NCBI GenBank assembly: GCA_013054445.1
Contig: JAAMPI010000036.1
Location: 1-64,000 of the forward strand
Reading direction: 5' to 3'
DNA from: Cudoniella acicularis
Taxonomy: Eukaryota; Ascomycota; Leotiomycetes; Helotiales; Helotiaceae
DNA length: 64,000 nucleotides
The notes beneath the pieces are model-generated. The model did no database searches, was not told where the DNA came from, and saw only the letters and a list, made by a program, of their open reading frames with translations. Positions 45,511 through 56,330 of this stretch are shown in pieces. Numbering within the stretch: position 1 is the stretch's first letter; every line of letters starts with the position of its first letter. Both the position numbers and the translations under genes were made by a program.

Positions 45511-47480
45511 CTATGTAATATGTGGAAAATAAACAGACCACGTAGGTTGAGTATACAACCCTGATGGAGAGTGGGAAAGACCCAAAAAACACTCAACGAC
45601 GAGATATGTCCTCGAAGCCATATAAAACAGCATACCCAGGCTAAAAACGCACTGAAAAACACGGTACAAGAAAAAGGCCGAAACGTAAAGAGTATAACTC
45701 CCAATTTGATGTTCAGCCTGTTCTCCATTTTCGTATGTGTGAATGCTTACGGTCTCTGTTGAGTCGGATGGATAAAACATCTGATCAATCCACCAGTCCA
45801 TTTCTAAAGAGAAAGGTATAATCCCGTAAATGAGACCAGAGCACATAACAGTGATAGATGAGATCTGCCAGAGCAATTTCTCAGTTCTGATTCGGAAGGT
45901 GGCGTCCCAACCCAAGACATGCAAGCCCCCATAGACTATTCCAACTGCCTAGAGCATTCCCCAGGCAATAATCAAGGCGCTGTTGTCGTTGGGTATTTTC
46001 CAGTTAGTCCTCCTGAAGCCTCTAAGAAGGGCTTTGGCGTCGACCGACTGATCTAGATCTAGGGAGTAAGTTTTTAATAAGGATGAAGCTAAAGTCCATC
46101 TGCGAACATCGATCTTGGAAAGATACATCGGGGTTTCTCCATGGGTTTTATAATTTCTGTCTAAGGTCAGACCTGTATGTAAGAGCTGTTCTCCCGTGCG
46201 GAGAGTGACAGGATCGCATTTTTTTGTGTTGAGAAGAATATGGCTCTCAGCCATGCTGTCTTCCTCAGGCAAAGTCTCCGTACTGTTTTCAATAGGGGAG
46301 GTACAAGATCTTTCAGGTCGATCGTTCTCCGGCACGTATATAGCAACCATCGTCCTCTCCACGCTGATGTCTGAAAAGCATTGAAAGTTCCAATCAACCC
46401 CTTTCAAAAGGTGAGATGGCGGGAAAGACCTCATCCACATCCAAGCTAAAGTCTCTTGATAGGCTTCACCTTCAACAAGTGTAGGATAGCTCACATCCAA
46501 AGGCTTGTCCCACCAAGCGCCAAAAATAATCAAGGCAATAATACAGTGGCCAAAAGTGTTGAGCTATGTTAAAATTAGCTGATATCTAGTCAGCGAGGAG
46601 CTTGAGAGCCTTACCTCCAGGAGACTGATGGAAAGGCCCTGCGCTACTCGAGTTACACACTGTGCCATGAACCACACGACTTGTAGACAGACTAAGAACT
46701 TCGCGAGGCTATTTTTCTTGCTTTGTTCGAGGGAGATAGCTTCGAAAATTTCTGGATGTAGCACGCAAAGCCGCTCAATTCCTTGGGCGGTAAGAAAGAG
46801 ATACCGAGGCGCCTATTTGGGAAGAAATACTCCAGCGGCTCTCGAGGTGTCGAATGCCAACCCTCCCATATTAACGTAAAAGGCTTGTTTTGTAGTCCAC
46901 TATTTCTCCGGTTGGCGTTGAACTTTTGATGATTACCTCAGAAGAAGAAAGTTCTTCAACCTACCTTCGATATGGAATCATCAACATCCTGTTCAATTTC
47001 CCCTGGTTCTCTCTCACTTGCATCGGAAGACTCTAAATTCTCTCTTCTCAGCCAGTCTGCAGCAGCATCAGTCTCATCTTGTATAATTTCCCCTGGCTCT
47101 CTCTCACTTGCATCGGAAGCCTGCAAATGCTCTCTTTCCAGCGAGTTCGCAGCAGCCCCAGCCCCAGCCCCAGGACGTTTCTTGTTCAAATTCTTCGTAA
47201 TGAGCGTAGCTGTTTCCTGAGCCTGCACAAGCTGATACCAAGCCATGAAAAGCACAAACTCCGGCGTCACAAGTCCTATGATAACCCATTTGATCTTTCT
47301 CAATACTTGTGTGGATGTGCTATCTGTGAGATCCGGGACATTCATGTGAAGAGCAGTCCAGACACACAACGAGATGGTGATGAGACATGTCGATAAGATA
47401 CTGGAAGTCCCGCGAGTGTTAGGTTCTGGCTGCTAAATGACGGTGTTATTGATAGTGGTGTTGCCAAAGAGATTGAACAT
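45511..47480 (-). pseudogene. Fungal polytopic membrane protein gene with three in-frame TAG codons
   Basis: Exons 47480-46965, 46899-46615 and 46563-45511 join in phase to exactly 618 codons, with GTAGGT and GTAAGG donors and no frameshift. The product belongs to a large uncharacterised fungal membrane family. Recognisable blocks are NTRGTSSILSTCLITISLCV, WTALHMNVPD, LVTPEFVLFMAWYQL, SLLELNTFGHCIIAL, the KPLDV segment, VYGGLHVLGW and the C-terminal TYLVVECFLGL...WSVYFPHIT. Three codons are TAG: 47435-47433 (after NNTVI), 46815-46813 (after VFLPK) and 45951-45949 (after AWGML). All lie inside regions that are otherwise conserved and in frame, and each could derive from CAG by one C-to-T change. 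Either a young pseudogene or a gene whose UAG codons are edited or read through. Confidence 0.75.
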
Positions 47481-48071
47481 GATGAAGATTGAATTTTGAA
47501 AGGAGAAAAATGGAGAAGATGCGTGCGATATAAAGCCTTGCGTGCCAGCGGACGATTCGTAATGTGCTGGGGCTTTGCAAAATATCGTGGCTGGAGCTGA
47601 GACCGTCAACAGTGGCACTCGATCATTGACAGCCTTGGCATGCCCTGCGACCTACGACCTGCACTGAATTTGGGCCATCGTTCTCGAGACAAGAAATTCA
47701 GGGCACTGACCTGAGCGTAGCCCTACAAATCAGACGTGGATGAGAAAACGTCAAGACTCAGTTTCACTGAGCTGCGGAAAAAGGAAGTAAGCGACGAATG
47801 GTTATTTCATTAAAATTTTAGGATGCTGCCCACCCACTACTATGCAGCCTTATTCCGACGAAACGACCCATGGCGACTGAAGACCGATTTTTGACATTTA
47901 AGCAGAGTTAAGTTGAATTGCGGATTAATGCAATGACTTGGGAAATCGCATCGCTCCGAACAGGCTGCCTTCTCGTCCGCTGAGTCGCAGCTGTCTGGCA
48001 CAAATTCCTACGCATGTACGCCCGATTGAACCGATAACTCCAGAGAAGTTTTGATCAAATTGTTCGCTATC
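47481..48071. other. Intergenic
   Basis: This lies upstream of the membrane-protein gene and downstream of the EamA transporter. Nothing was recognised in it. Confidence 0.5.
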
Positions 48072-49331
48072 TCATGCCGATGCAGTGATGCTTTCCCTCC
48101 TACCAGCAACCTCCTCAACAGCTTCCGTCTGAGTTCCAAGAAGAGCACTTTCTTCATCCACTGTCTTCGCAGCCTCCGCCTCCGGCTTCGGAACTTTCTG
48201 CAACGCAGACCATAGAGTACTCGCAATAACAATAGAACCTCCAAAAAGACTCCATAGACCAGGAAGGACGCCCCAAATGGCCCAATCGAAGGCCAATGCG
48301 AAAATCACTTGCGTATAAAGCATACTAGTAGCCCTGGTGCTCTTGTCAAGTGTAAGGCCGGCAGTCAATGTGAACTGGAGAATGAATCCTAGAACTCCCA
48401 GAAGCACAAGGAGGAACCATCCCAGATGCCCATGAGGCGTCGTGAAGCCACCCCCGGGAATGACGAGAAGTGCAACGGTCGAACCGACGGTGCACAGAAA
48501 CGCAAAGTAATTGACGGAGATGAGGGCATGCGCTCTGCTGCCGATTATTCGGATTGTCGTGTAAGAACCCGATGCGCCAACGACACCGATGAGTGAAGCA
48601 CAGATAGCAATGAGGCGTTGCGTGGGGGTGACCTCGTCAACCGTGCCGGCTTGATTGGCGTCGATATCATCGGTGTTACCGAAGATGCTATGCGGTTGAG
48701 CAATGATTATCACACCCACCAAAGCTATTAGTCCAGCAATTCTCTGCCTGACCGAAAATATCTGGCCAAGAAATACCGAGCAAGCCCACGATGTGACAAT
48801 CGGAACCAAGAATCTGATAACTGTGTTCTCTGCGAGGGGTAAATAATGCACTGCATCTGTCGACGATAAGTTTCAGTTGCTAACATATCACAACAGTAGA
48901 CTTACAATACAAGCAGAACAATCCGAAAAATCCAAAGAGCGCTCTGAGAATGAGCCAGCCTCTAACGCTGGGGTTTCCAAGAGGAAAGTCTGGTACGCTT
49001 GTCCACCACATATATAAGCTGCTCAGTAAAAAGGTAATACTCATACGTGCGAAGACAAGCTGCGTGAAGTTAGCAGCCATGGCTTTGAGAAAATGGATTT
49101 AAGCGAACGGACTTGAGTAAGAGATTAACTGACCTGAAATGGGTGCATGCCCTCTCCACTTTGCTGTAGATACCGCACGATAGCATCCATGGACGAGCCG
49201 GTAGCCAAGGAGAGAAGAATCAGGATTATGCCTTTGTTGTTGAGCCATGCTGATTTCCATACATTCGGTGTCGATTGAACTGGTGGGGAACCATTTTCTT
49301 CTGCGCCTCCGTTGCCATTGTATTGGGTCAT
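48072..49331 (-). CDS. EamA/DMT-superfamily transporter (SLC35G-like)
   Basis: Exons 49331-49134, 49059-48906 and 48856-48072 join in phase to 378 residues (donors GTCAGT and GTAAGT). About ten hydrophobic helices make two EamA repeats: ILILLSLATGSSMDAIVRYL, ARMSITFLLSSLYMWW, AENTVIRFLVPIVTSWACS, RIAGLIALVGVIIIAQP, then AICASLIGVVGASGSYTTIR, WFLLVLLGVLGFILQFTLT and others. The N-terminus is soluble and polar. The C-terminus is acidic (EESALLGTQTEAVEEV). Members export small metabolites or nucleotide-sugar-like compounds; the substrate is unknown. The gene is transcribed in the same direction as PEX10, 510 bp downstream of it. Confidence 0.88.
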
Positions 49332-49840
49332 TTTTCGCTTTGATGAAGTAGAGTAGAATGAGCAAAGATATGGGCGAGCTTCTTAGGATATGAAGTTTCT
49401 CTAGGAATTTGAGGGGTATAAGATGGAAAAAAAAAGTTGGTGAGAATGGGATTCTCTTATTCTGCCCCACTTTTGAAGAGGTCGTGACTCGTCGGGCGAA
49501 AACTGCAGCCGCTATGCGGAGCGCCCTACTCGTGACCATGCTGTCGGGACCTAATGCACGAAAGAACTCCTGTGACTTTCGCTTCAACGTATGGGGTTCG
49601 TGAAGTTTTATATCGGCTTGGGTCAAATCCGAGACCGGATCGATGGCGTAAACGGCTCACGATCGGCCAAAAGGAATTCTTATCTAGTTAACCTTAGATA
49701 CACTCTCTCATGATAGATAACAGTCTTCTTGCAAGGTCAAGAAGTGGCTTTTGCTCAATAATCTGCACGATTCAGCTCCGTTTATCATGGTTTTGGTAGG
49801 GTCCTTACTGCATTTTGGCCCCATAATAATCGCTTTGAAA
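49332..49840. other. Intergenic
   Basis: This lies between the PEX10 stop and the transporter start. It has no supported gene. Confidence 0.5.
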
Positions 49841-50944
49841 TCAACATCTCAGTGGCAAAACATGCTGCACGAGAGCCTCCCTCCTACAGAGCGGACACTC
49901 GGGTTTTTCTCTGATCCAATCACTAATGCAAGCCCAGCAGAAAACATGACCGCAAGCCACAGCGCTTGGATCCTTTAATTCCTCCAAACATAATGTACAT
50001 TTCCTTTCTTTCAACCACGACATCTTTCCCTTCTCTCCTAGATGGATTCTGGGATCTGCTGACACTGGCGTGTGTGTAACTTTGCCAACTTCAGAGGTGG
50101 AATGTTGATTAGGGGTAGATTCGAAAAGGAGCTCGTCGCTTGTATGGGATGGCGGATCGAGCGAAATTTCAACCCCGCCTTCGATGACAGCGGAACTACC
50201 AAGCATTACTTCTGCGTTTGCAGGCATTGCTGAATTCAGTGTGGAGTGTACATGAAGCCATGTTTGAACACTCATTTGCAATACCAGCAACACACCAAGG
50301 ACCTCGTAGCCAACGCGTGCTTCCGATGGCGCAATTCGCTTTGTGAATATATATCGCAGGCCCCATAAACGCTTCGAAAGCTGGTAGTATGCTCCAGAGA
50401 AGTAGAAAATTGTAAGTGTAAGGGCGTGGATAGGAGAGGGAGAGGTGATGGTCGAGAGGTGTGATAAAAGGTAGGCTTGGATTTTGAAGGAAGATGATTT
50501 TTGTTGTTTATTTCGTGATAGTCGACGGAGATTGCTTTCTAGCTTGCCGCGTATTCGTGCCCGGAAAGATGGCAAAATTTTATTCAAAGAATATGGCAAC
50601 AGAATGGCTGTCAAAATATAACCTCCTCGACGTGATATGGCGGGAAGTTTGAGAGAGTCGTCTTCAATCTGGATAATATCGCAGTACTCCTCCCCCAATG
50701 TCCGATTCCCTATAAAAGTCGTAAGACCTAGATACAAGAGTTCAGAAAACGTTCGCGCTTCTGTTGTATAGGTGTGGATGAATCGCGCTCCGTAAAGACG
50801 TCGAAGGAGGTTTGAGAGGTGATTTAGGAGAACGCCTTCGAAGTATGCATCTTTTTGATGGGAACGAATGATATCTGGTGCTGCGGCAAAGGGGTAATTA
50901 AATGACGGCGCATCTGCGACCTTCTCTGATACGTGGTCTGTCAT
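49841..50944 (-). CDS. PEX10: Peroxisome biogenesis RING E3 ligase PEX10
   Basis: Single exon of 367 residues. ATG 50944 (MTDHVSEKVADAP) is the first ATG in a frame that opens upstream only with non-ATG codons. The N-terminal Pex2/Pex12-type helical membrane domain is clear: YPFAAAPDIIRSHQKDAYFE, YGARFIHTYTTEARTFSELL, YLGLTTFIGNRTLGEEYCDI, with further membrane helices around ALTLTIFYFSGAYYQLSKRL. The C-terminal RING is intact (CTLCLEELKDPSAVACGHVF, CWACISDWIREKPECPLCRR). PEX10 ubiquitinates the import receptor PEX5 in the PEX2-PEX10-PEX12 complex of the peroxisomal membrane. It is divergent from the EXS gene with only 287 bp between starts. Confidence 0.95.
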   Translation of the reverse strand: MTDHVSEKVADAPSFNYPFAAAPDIIRSHQKDAYFEGVLLNHLSNLLRRLYGARFIHTYTTEARTFSELLYLGLTTFIGNRTLGEEYCDIIQIEDDSLKLPAISRRGGYILTAILLPYSLNKILPSFRARIRGKLESNLRRLSRNKQQKSSSFKIQAYLLSHLSTITSPSPIHALTLTIFYFSGAYYQLSKRLWGLRYIFTKRIAPSEARVGYEVLGVLLVLQMSVQTWLHVHSTLNSAMPANAEVMLGSSAVIEGGVEISLDPPSHTSDELLFESTPNQHSTSEVGKVTHTPVSADPRIHLGEKGKMSWLKERKCTLCLEELKDPSAVACGHVFCWACISDWIREKPECPLCRREALVQHVLPLRC

Positions 50945-51231
50945 ATTGAGGCTATTCAGAACCAAAAGTCGATGGGAAGAGAGCTGTCAAGAGCAAGAAA
51001 TGCGACGCGCTGTTGACCTCGGTCCAAAATTCTCGGTTCAACAGCCTCGTTTGAGGTGTGGCTGAATGCGGCTGATATGTGGCGGATGTCAAATTATTCT
51101 TAGCTCGACAACTACGTAACCCTCTCCCTTAAATCCTATAACAAATCTCAAACACGACGAAAACCACTTCTTTCACTTACCGCAGTCATTCTTTGGGTCT
51201 CCTTCGATGCGGCGTTATTTTGGCGGAAACA
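50945..51231. promoter_or_regulatory. Short bidirectional promoter between PEX10 and the EXS gene
   Basis: Only 287 bp separate the two ATGs, so regulatory sequence must be shared or tightly packed. No specific binding motif is claimed. Confidence 0.5.
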
Positions 51232-52598
51232 ATGGACGGTGACCCGGCTGTAGAGCCAGAACTTGACTCTTTTAGTCTTACACTTCCTTTGCCTTACAGA
51301 GTTGCGCTGGTTATCGTTTTGGGTATTTCTGCCTATTCTCTCTCTTCTCTCATCTGCTAATTTAGATACAGGAGTTTGGGCATGGGGCGCAAATCTACAT
51401 TATCTTTCTCTAACTAAAATCGTTCGTGCGCCCCTTATCCCCTTCTCCCCTTTTCAGCGCAATCCTAATAGCTCTTCAGGATGTCCCCTACCTCCTTCAA
51501 TACCCACCGCGAGCCTCTCCTCGAACAGACCCTCCCCATCATTTATCAGCGTACCGTCTTGCGACCCTATTGAGCATACCCTTGGGACTGTCTCTGCTCC
51601 TCTTCTGGGCGCTCTCCCACCGCAATCCTACACTCGTCATCCACTACGATTACCTCCCCATTTCCTACCTCTGTATTATCCTCGGAATATTCTTCCTCCC
51701 GATTCGAAGATTCTCCTCAGCTGGACGAACACGTTTCCTGACTACTCTGCGACGAATTTCAATTGGTGGAATCGCGCATGCTGGCAATGGGAAATTCAGC
51801 GACATCTTACTTGCTGATGTGTTGACCTCATATGCAAAGATAATCGCTGATCTCTTCGTCTCTTTGTGCATGTTCTTCAGGCATGATGGATCTGCTACGG
51901 GCCGACCAGATAGAGGATGTGGGGGGCAATACATTGTACCAATCGTTATTGCGATACCTTCTCTGATCCGATTCCGACAATGCATAATCGAATACTTGCG
52001 CGTTCGGGATAGCAATAGGCGGAATGGAGGGATAGGTGCGCACGGATGGGGAGGGCAACATTTGGCGAACGCGCTGAAATATTTCTCCGCCTTTCCAGTC
52101 ATTGTTCTCAGCGCATTGCAGAGAAATCTGAGTCTGGACCATGAAGATATTGGCTTGACAGAAACAGCCTTGTATCGACTATGGCTGGTAGCCGTATTCA
52201 CGAACAGCTTCTACAGCTTCTACTGGGACGTAGCCAAGGATTGGGACCTCACGCTCTTCACGTCAGCTCGCTCTTCCACACCTCACGCTTTTGGTCTTCG
52301 CCCAAGGCTGTATTTCCCGAGCAAGGAAATCTATTATTTCGCTATCGTCACGGATCTTCTTCTGAGATGCACATGGAGTTTGAAGCTAAGTCCTCACCTG
52401 GATCACTTTGCGGATTTCGAAAGCGGGATATTCCTGATGGAATTCTTGGAGGTGGGGAGACGATGGATGTGGATATTTTTCAGGGTAGAAACTGAATGGG
52501 TACGAAACACGACTTCGGGCGGTTTGGGCGCACCGGGGCAGGATGATGTACTGCTAGGTGATTTTTCTAGTGGAAAGGACTCCGATGAAGAGGATTGA
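51232..52598 (+). CDS. EXS-domain protein, ERD1 family
   Basis: Exons 51232-51322, 51372-51421 and 51480-52598 join in phase to 419 residues. The N-terminus (DSFSLTLPLPYRVALVIVLG, VWAWGANLHYL) matches the fungal ERD1 family. The EXS domain follows, with several membrane helices: SIPLGLSLLLFWALS, SYLCIILGIFFLPIRRF, YIVPIVIAIPSLIRFRQC, and the EXS signature FTNSFYSFYWDVAKDWDL. The acidic tail ends in DSDEED. ERD1 is a Golgi membrane protein needed for retention of luminal ER proteins and Golgi phosphate recycling in yeast. Exon 2 is only 50 nt. The first exon lies outside the longest ORF and was placed from the conserved N-terminus and GTATTT donor. Confidence 0.9.
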
Positions 52599-54058
52599 CC
52601 GTGGCAATAAAGGAAATGGCGGCTTATGACTGATGATTGAGGAAGATTGAGTGTTGAAATTGTTGATTGTAAGATGAGAGGAAACAAGTGGAATACCGGA
52701 CCAAGTTTGGTCTCCAGAAATTCAGCCACAGCCAGACACCACCACAATCTGTATAGCTATATATTAAGAGCAAATGCGTTCGGAGTTGATCGTTTTAGAC
52801 TGGGGGGAGCATAGTATCAAACGAAAGCCAATACCCATTATTGTTTTAGCTAAGCGTGGACTTCAATCTCGCAGGTATTAAAGCCCTTTATTTCCATATA
52901 ATTAGTACACACTTGCTCATCCACTACTGTTTCAAGATGTGTTAATTTAAACACCTTTTACACCAAACAATCTCATACCCTGAATAGAAAATATCCAATC
53001 GCTGCCGGCTTCCCCGGATCTCGGGACATAACCGCCAATGCCAAGCCGAAATGAACACGGTACACAAGCACTAGAAGAAGAAACTTCAACCACTCAACGA
53101 AATGCAGATGCACAACGACAATGAGCTCCCGAGGCTTCCTCCATACTTCAGCTTGCTATTACGGGGGTAGGAAGGGGTGAGGCATGGATTTCCGTACATG
53201 CTTGACATTTCCCGTTTCCCAGCTTCCATCCGATCTTCTGGTCAGGGGCACACAAACAACCTCAAAAGCTTCTAGAACCCATAGAAGAAAATACAGGCAG
53301 CAGCACGATTTATTCGCAAACTAACGACGCAAATGGCGCCATCAGGGATACATCACTCCGCTGTCACATCACCAGGCTCACCACTCAATTTCCATTACGT
53401 TTAGCCCTCCTCGCTTACTCTCATTTTTTCTCCCCTCATTTCAATTTCCCTGCTCCCTCAATAATGAATCCTCAGAGCACGTTCCCGAAGCAGACGTTCT
53501 CTCATGGATAAATTGTATGACGCAAAAGCCCATTTTTTTCTTTACTGGGACAGTTTTCGCCCTGCTGTGTAAGGACAAGGGATGCTTGGAATTGAGTAAT
53601 GGATTCCTTTAACTGGGTCGCGTCGTACCTGTTTAACGTAACGAAACGCCAGCTCGGGACCGGGTGAGCCTTTGTGCTGCCACATGATTGCTAAAATAAG
53701 TACCTTATTTATTTTTATTTTTTGATGGCTCCTTGGCTAGAGAGAGGGGTTTTCTTTCTTGGGTTGCGGAGTACATATGAAGGGAACCACCACTCTGGAG
53801 GTCTGAAGAGCTTCAACCCCGCCAAGCGACTATTCGGTACATTCCTGACTGAGTGAATCAACGAGGAAAGAGCGAGGTCAATTTCAAACAAAGGCGCTAT
53901 AATTTCTTGCTTTGATTGGTTCACGATTCACTATTTTCGCGATCTGAATACAAATATTTCTTTGACGGTACCCCGCATTGAATTTCTTCATCAACAACTT
54001 CGAGTTCCACCTCGAGCGCAAACCTATTCGCAGCATCACAGCGCTCCAAAACATCAAA
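52599..54058. other. Long intergenic interval
   Basis: About 1.46 kb between the EXS gene and the DUF3602 gene. ORF 53924-53715 (minus) lacks a recognisable family or splice support. Nothing else is visible. Confidence 0.5.
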
Positions 54059-54836
54059 ATGGCAGCAGTACCGCACTCAATCGCCGAGAGCGGCCGTCGC
54101 AGTTCCTCTTCCCACCGAGCAAATCTCTCTCACGGCCGTGGTGGCGCAGGTACGTCGAGATCCTCTTCATCAAGGCCTCGAAACCTCACTTTTCATTCCA
54201 CGATACCAACAAAATTCAACCTCTCGATATAAGCAGGAGCATAAAATTGACAATTAACAGGCAACATCGGAACCGCCGAATCCGATCTCGACCCAATCAG
54301 CCTCGAAACTCCCACTATCAAGAGCGAAGTCTACACCACAGGACGAGGCGGAAGCGGTAACATGACGAAGAACAATGACCCTGAGGCTGCGCGACGGGCA
54401 CAAGATGTAGTAGGGTAAGGATCTCATTCCATTTTCTTGATGGTATCACGACTTTTTCTACCGGGATTGCACAATATGTCATACGAGCAGGTCATGTCAC
54501 ACAAGCCTCCAATCTCAGCACTCCTATTTCCATCATTCCACTTTCCAGCCACGCTATCAAACTTCAGAAAAATATCACCAATTAACATCTTCTCCTCCCA
54601 GAAATCCACGCAGAGAATCCACCAGCAGCTCGCACGTCGGTCGCGGCGGCGCAGCCAACGTCTTCAAGCCCAGCGCCGACGAGATCGAAGCCGCCAAGCG
54701 AGAAAACGCCAAATGGGAGAGCGCAATCGCAGATGAGGAGCCCAGACAAAAATATATGGGTTTGGCTGATAAAGGCAAGGAGTGGCTGTTTGGACTGAAG
54801 GGGAAACGCTCTGCAAACTCTTCCTCTGTGAACTGA
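54059..54836 (+). CDS. DUF3602 (PAR32-like) GRGG-repeat protein
   Basis: Exons 54059-54149, 54261-54414 and 54602-54836 join in phase to 159 residues. GRGG motifs are spaced along the chain (SHGRGGAGN, TTGRGGSGNM, HVGRGGAANVFKPS), the signature of DUF3602. The rest is Ser-rich and disordered, ending with a helical tail (DKGKEWLFGLKGKR). In yeast the family member Par32 is a phosphoprotein downstream of TORC1 that inhibits ammonium transporters. A role in nutrient signalling is inferred only from the family. The motif at the start of exon 2 is completed across intron 1. Confidence 0.88.
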
Positions 54837-56330
54837 CTTGCCAGAAAATCGTACCTGGGTGGAATTTTGACTGTTTGGCCCGCAGGCGGGCTTTTTTCTC
54901 ATGCGGCGCTTTTTTTAAATGGGGGTGGATGCATGACTTGAAATGAACTTGGGATGGCACGGTGCGTTGATTTGATATTTGGCTGGAGAAATGGGTGGCG
55001 CTGCATGGTTCAAAAGAACATCGTGATACCATTTCATGGCCAAAAGTAATTGCGAACCTACTTGCTGGCACGTACGCAAACCTAATAGAATAAGATATTT
55101 GAAACTCTTCTCCTTTTTCACCAGAATCTTTGCTACATTTTTCGATTTCAACCGTTTCGCGGCAGCACGTAATCCCCTTCTTTCACAATACTCACTCTCT
55201 ATCCTCCCTCCCCTATCTCGCTTACCATCTTTCCCGCGAATTCAAACTTCACAATTCCCATCCACAACGCCCCTCTTCCTCAACTCCCAATTCAGCAGCC
55301 TCTCACTTACTTACTCAAAATATTAAATGAATCACAGATACCCACCATACCATACCCATACCCATACCCATTCCACACCCATACTCTACAATCCTAGAGC
55401 AAAATCTCACCGCAAATCAACCTAGTAACCAATAACTCACTCCAGTGAGTGACTCAGAGTAAGTGAGTGCATGAAAACACAAGGACCAACCAACTAGCTG
55501 ACTAATTCACAGCATACCATCCCATCCATCCACCGGATTCCGGAACTTGAAAATTGGAATCACGAAGTACATAGCTATAGCAACTACAGATTCTAACTTT
55601 GGGTGATGTAGAAAAGTTTTTCATCACGAGGAGGTTTTGGGAGATCTTTTTTTGCGAGGGGAGGGGGCGGGGGGTTGGGTTGGGTTGTTGTTGTTACTTG
55701 TTATTGTGCGGTATATGTTTTAGAACAGTGTAGAGAGGGTTGGGAGAGAGTGAGTGGAAGTAGTAAGTGTCAATTTCTAAAGGGCAAGATATGATTCAGT
55801 ACGTTTGTGTAGGGCACTGGAAATTAGTGAATACACTCCCCTATGCCCATCACCCTAACTCCCTACCTACGTATTTCTCATCACTATCTCACTTCCGCTC
55901 ATTTCCACTCACTTCCATTAAGCCCTCCCTCGCTCACTCACTCACTCTGAGTCACTCACAACACTCCAAACCCTCCTCTCCAATTTCCCTCTCTTTTTCC
56001 CACCCCGTCACACTATCACTATCACACACTCTCAAAAGCATACAATCATAAAATTTCTTTCTCTTTTTAATAGCATAGCTATTATTTATATCTAATATTT
56101 ATAAATCTTTTTAAACATATAGTCATTTTGTTATTGTTACTGTTAACCGTTTCACTCCCAAAGCCATTTAGAGTTATTCACGAAGAGAAGGACTGTAGGA
56201 GCGATTTGCTTGTTTATTTATTTGCTTGTGTGTTTGTTTGTGTATCTTGCGTTTTCCTTACCTTAAAGTATATAAGTAAGGTATGAGATAGAATATTAAC
56301 GTCCTTCTCCTTCTCCCTCTCCCTCACCCC
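54837..56330. repeat. Gene-free interval with microsatellite and long inverted repeat
   Basis: A CCCATA-type microsatellite occupies about 55338-55382. A 25-bp segment at 55445-55469 is the reverse complement, with one mismatch, of 55935-55959, enclosing about 465 bp. Both arms are made of GTGAGT/ACTCAC strings around CTGAGT. No ORF with support lies inside. It may be a non-autonomous element or a hairpin-forming locus. Confidence 0.5.

Noticed and set aside
45511..47480. Reassignment of TAG to Gln genome-wide
   Set aside because: Other genes in the window (for example the GMC oxidoreductase at 20665-20667 and the STAND-N/membrane gene at 35920-35922) end at TAG where homologues end, so TAG functions as stop here.
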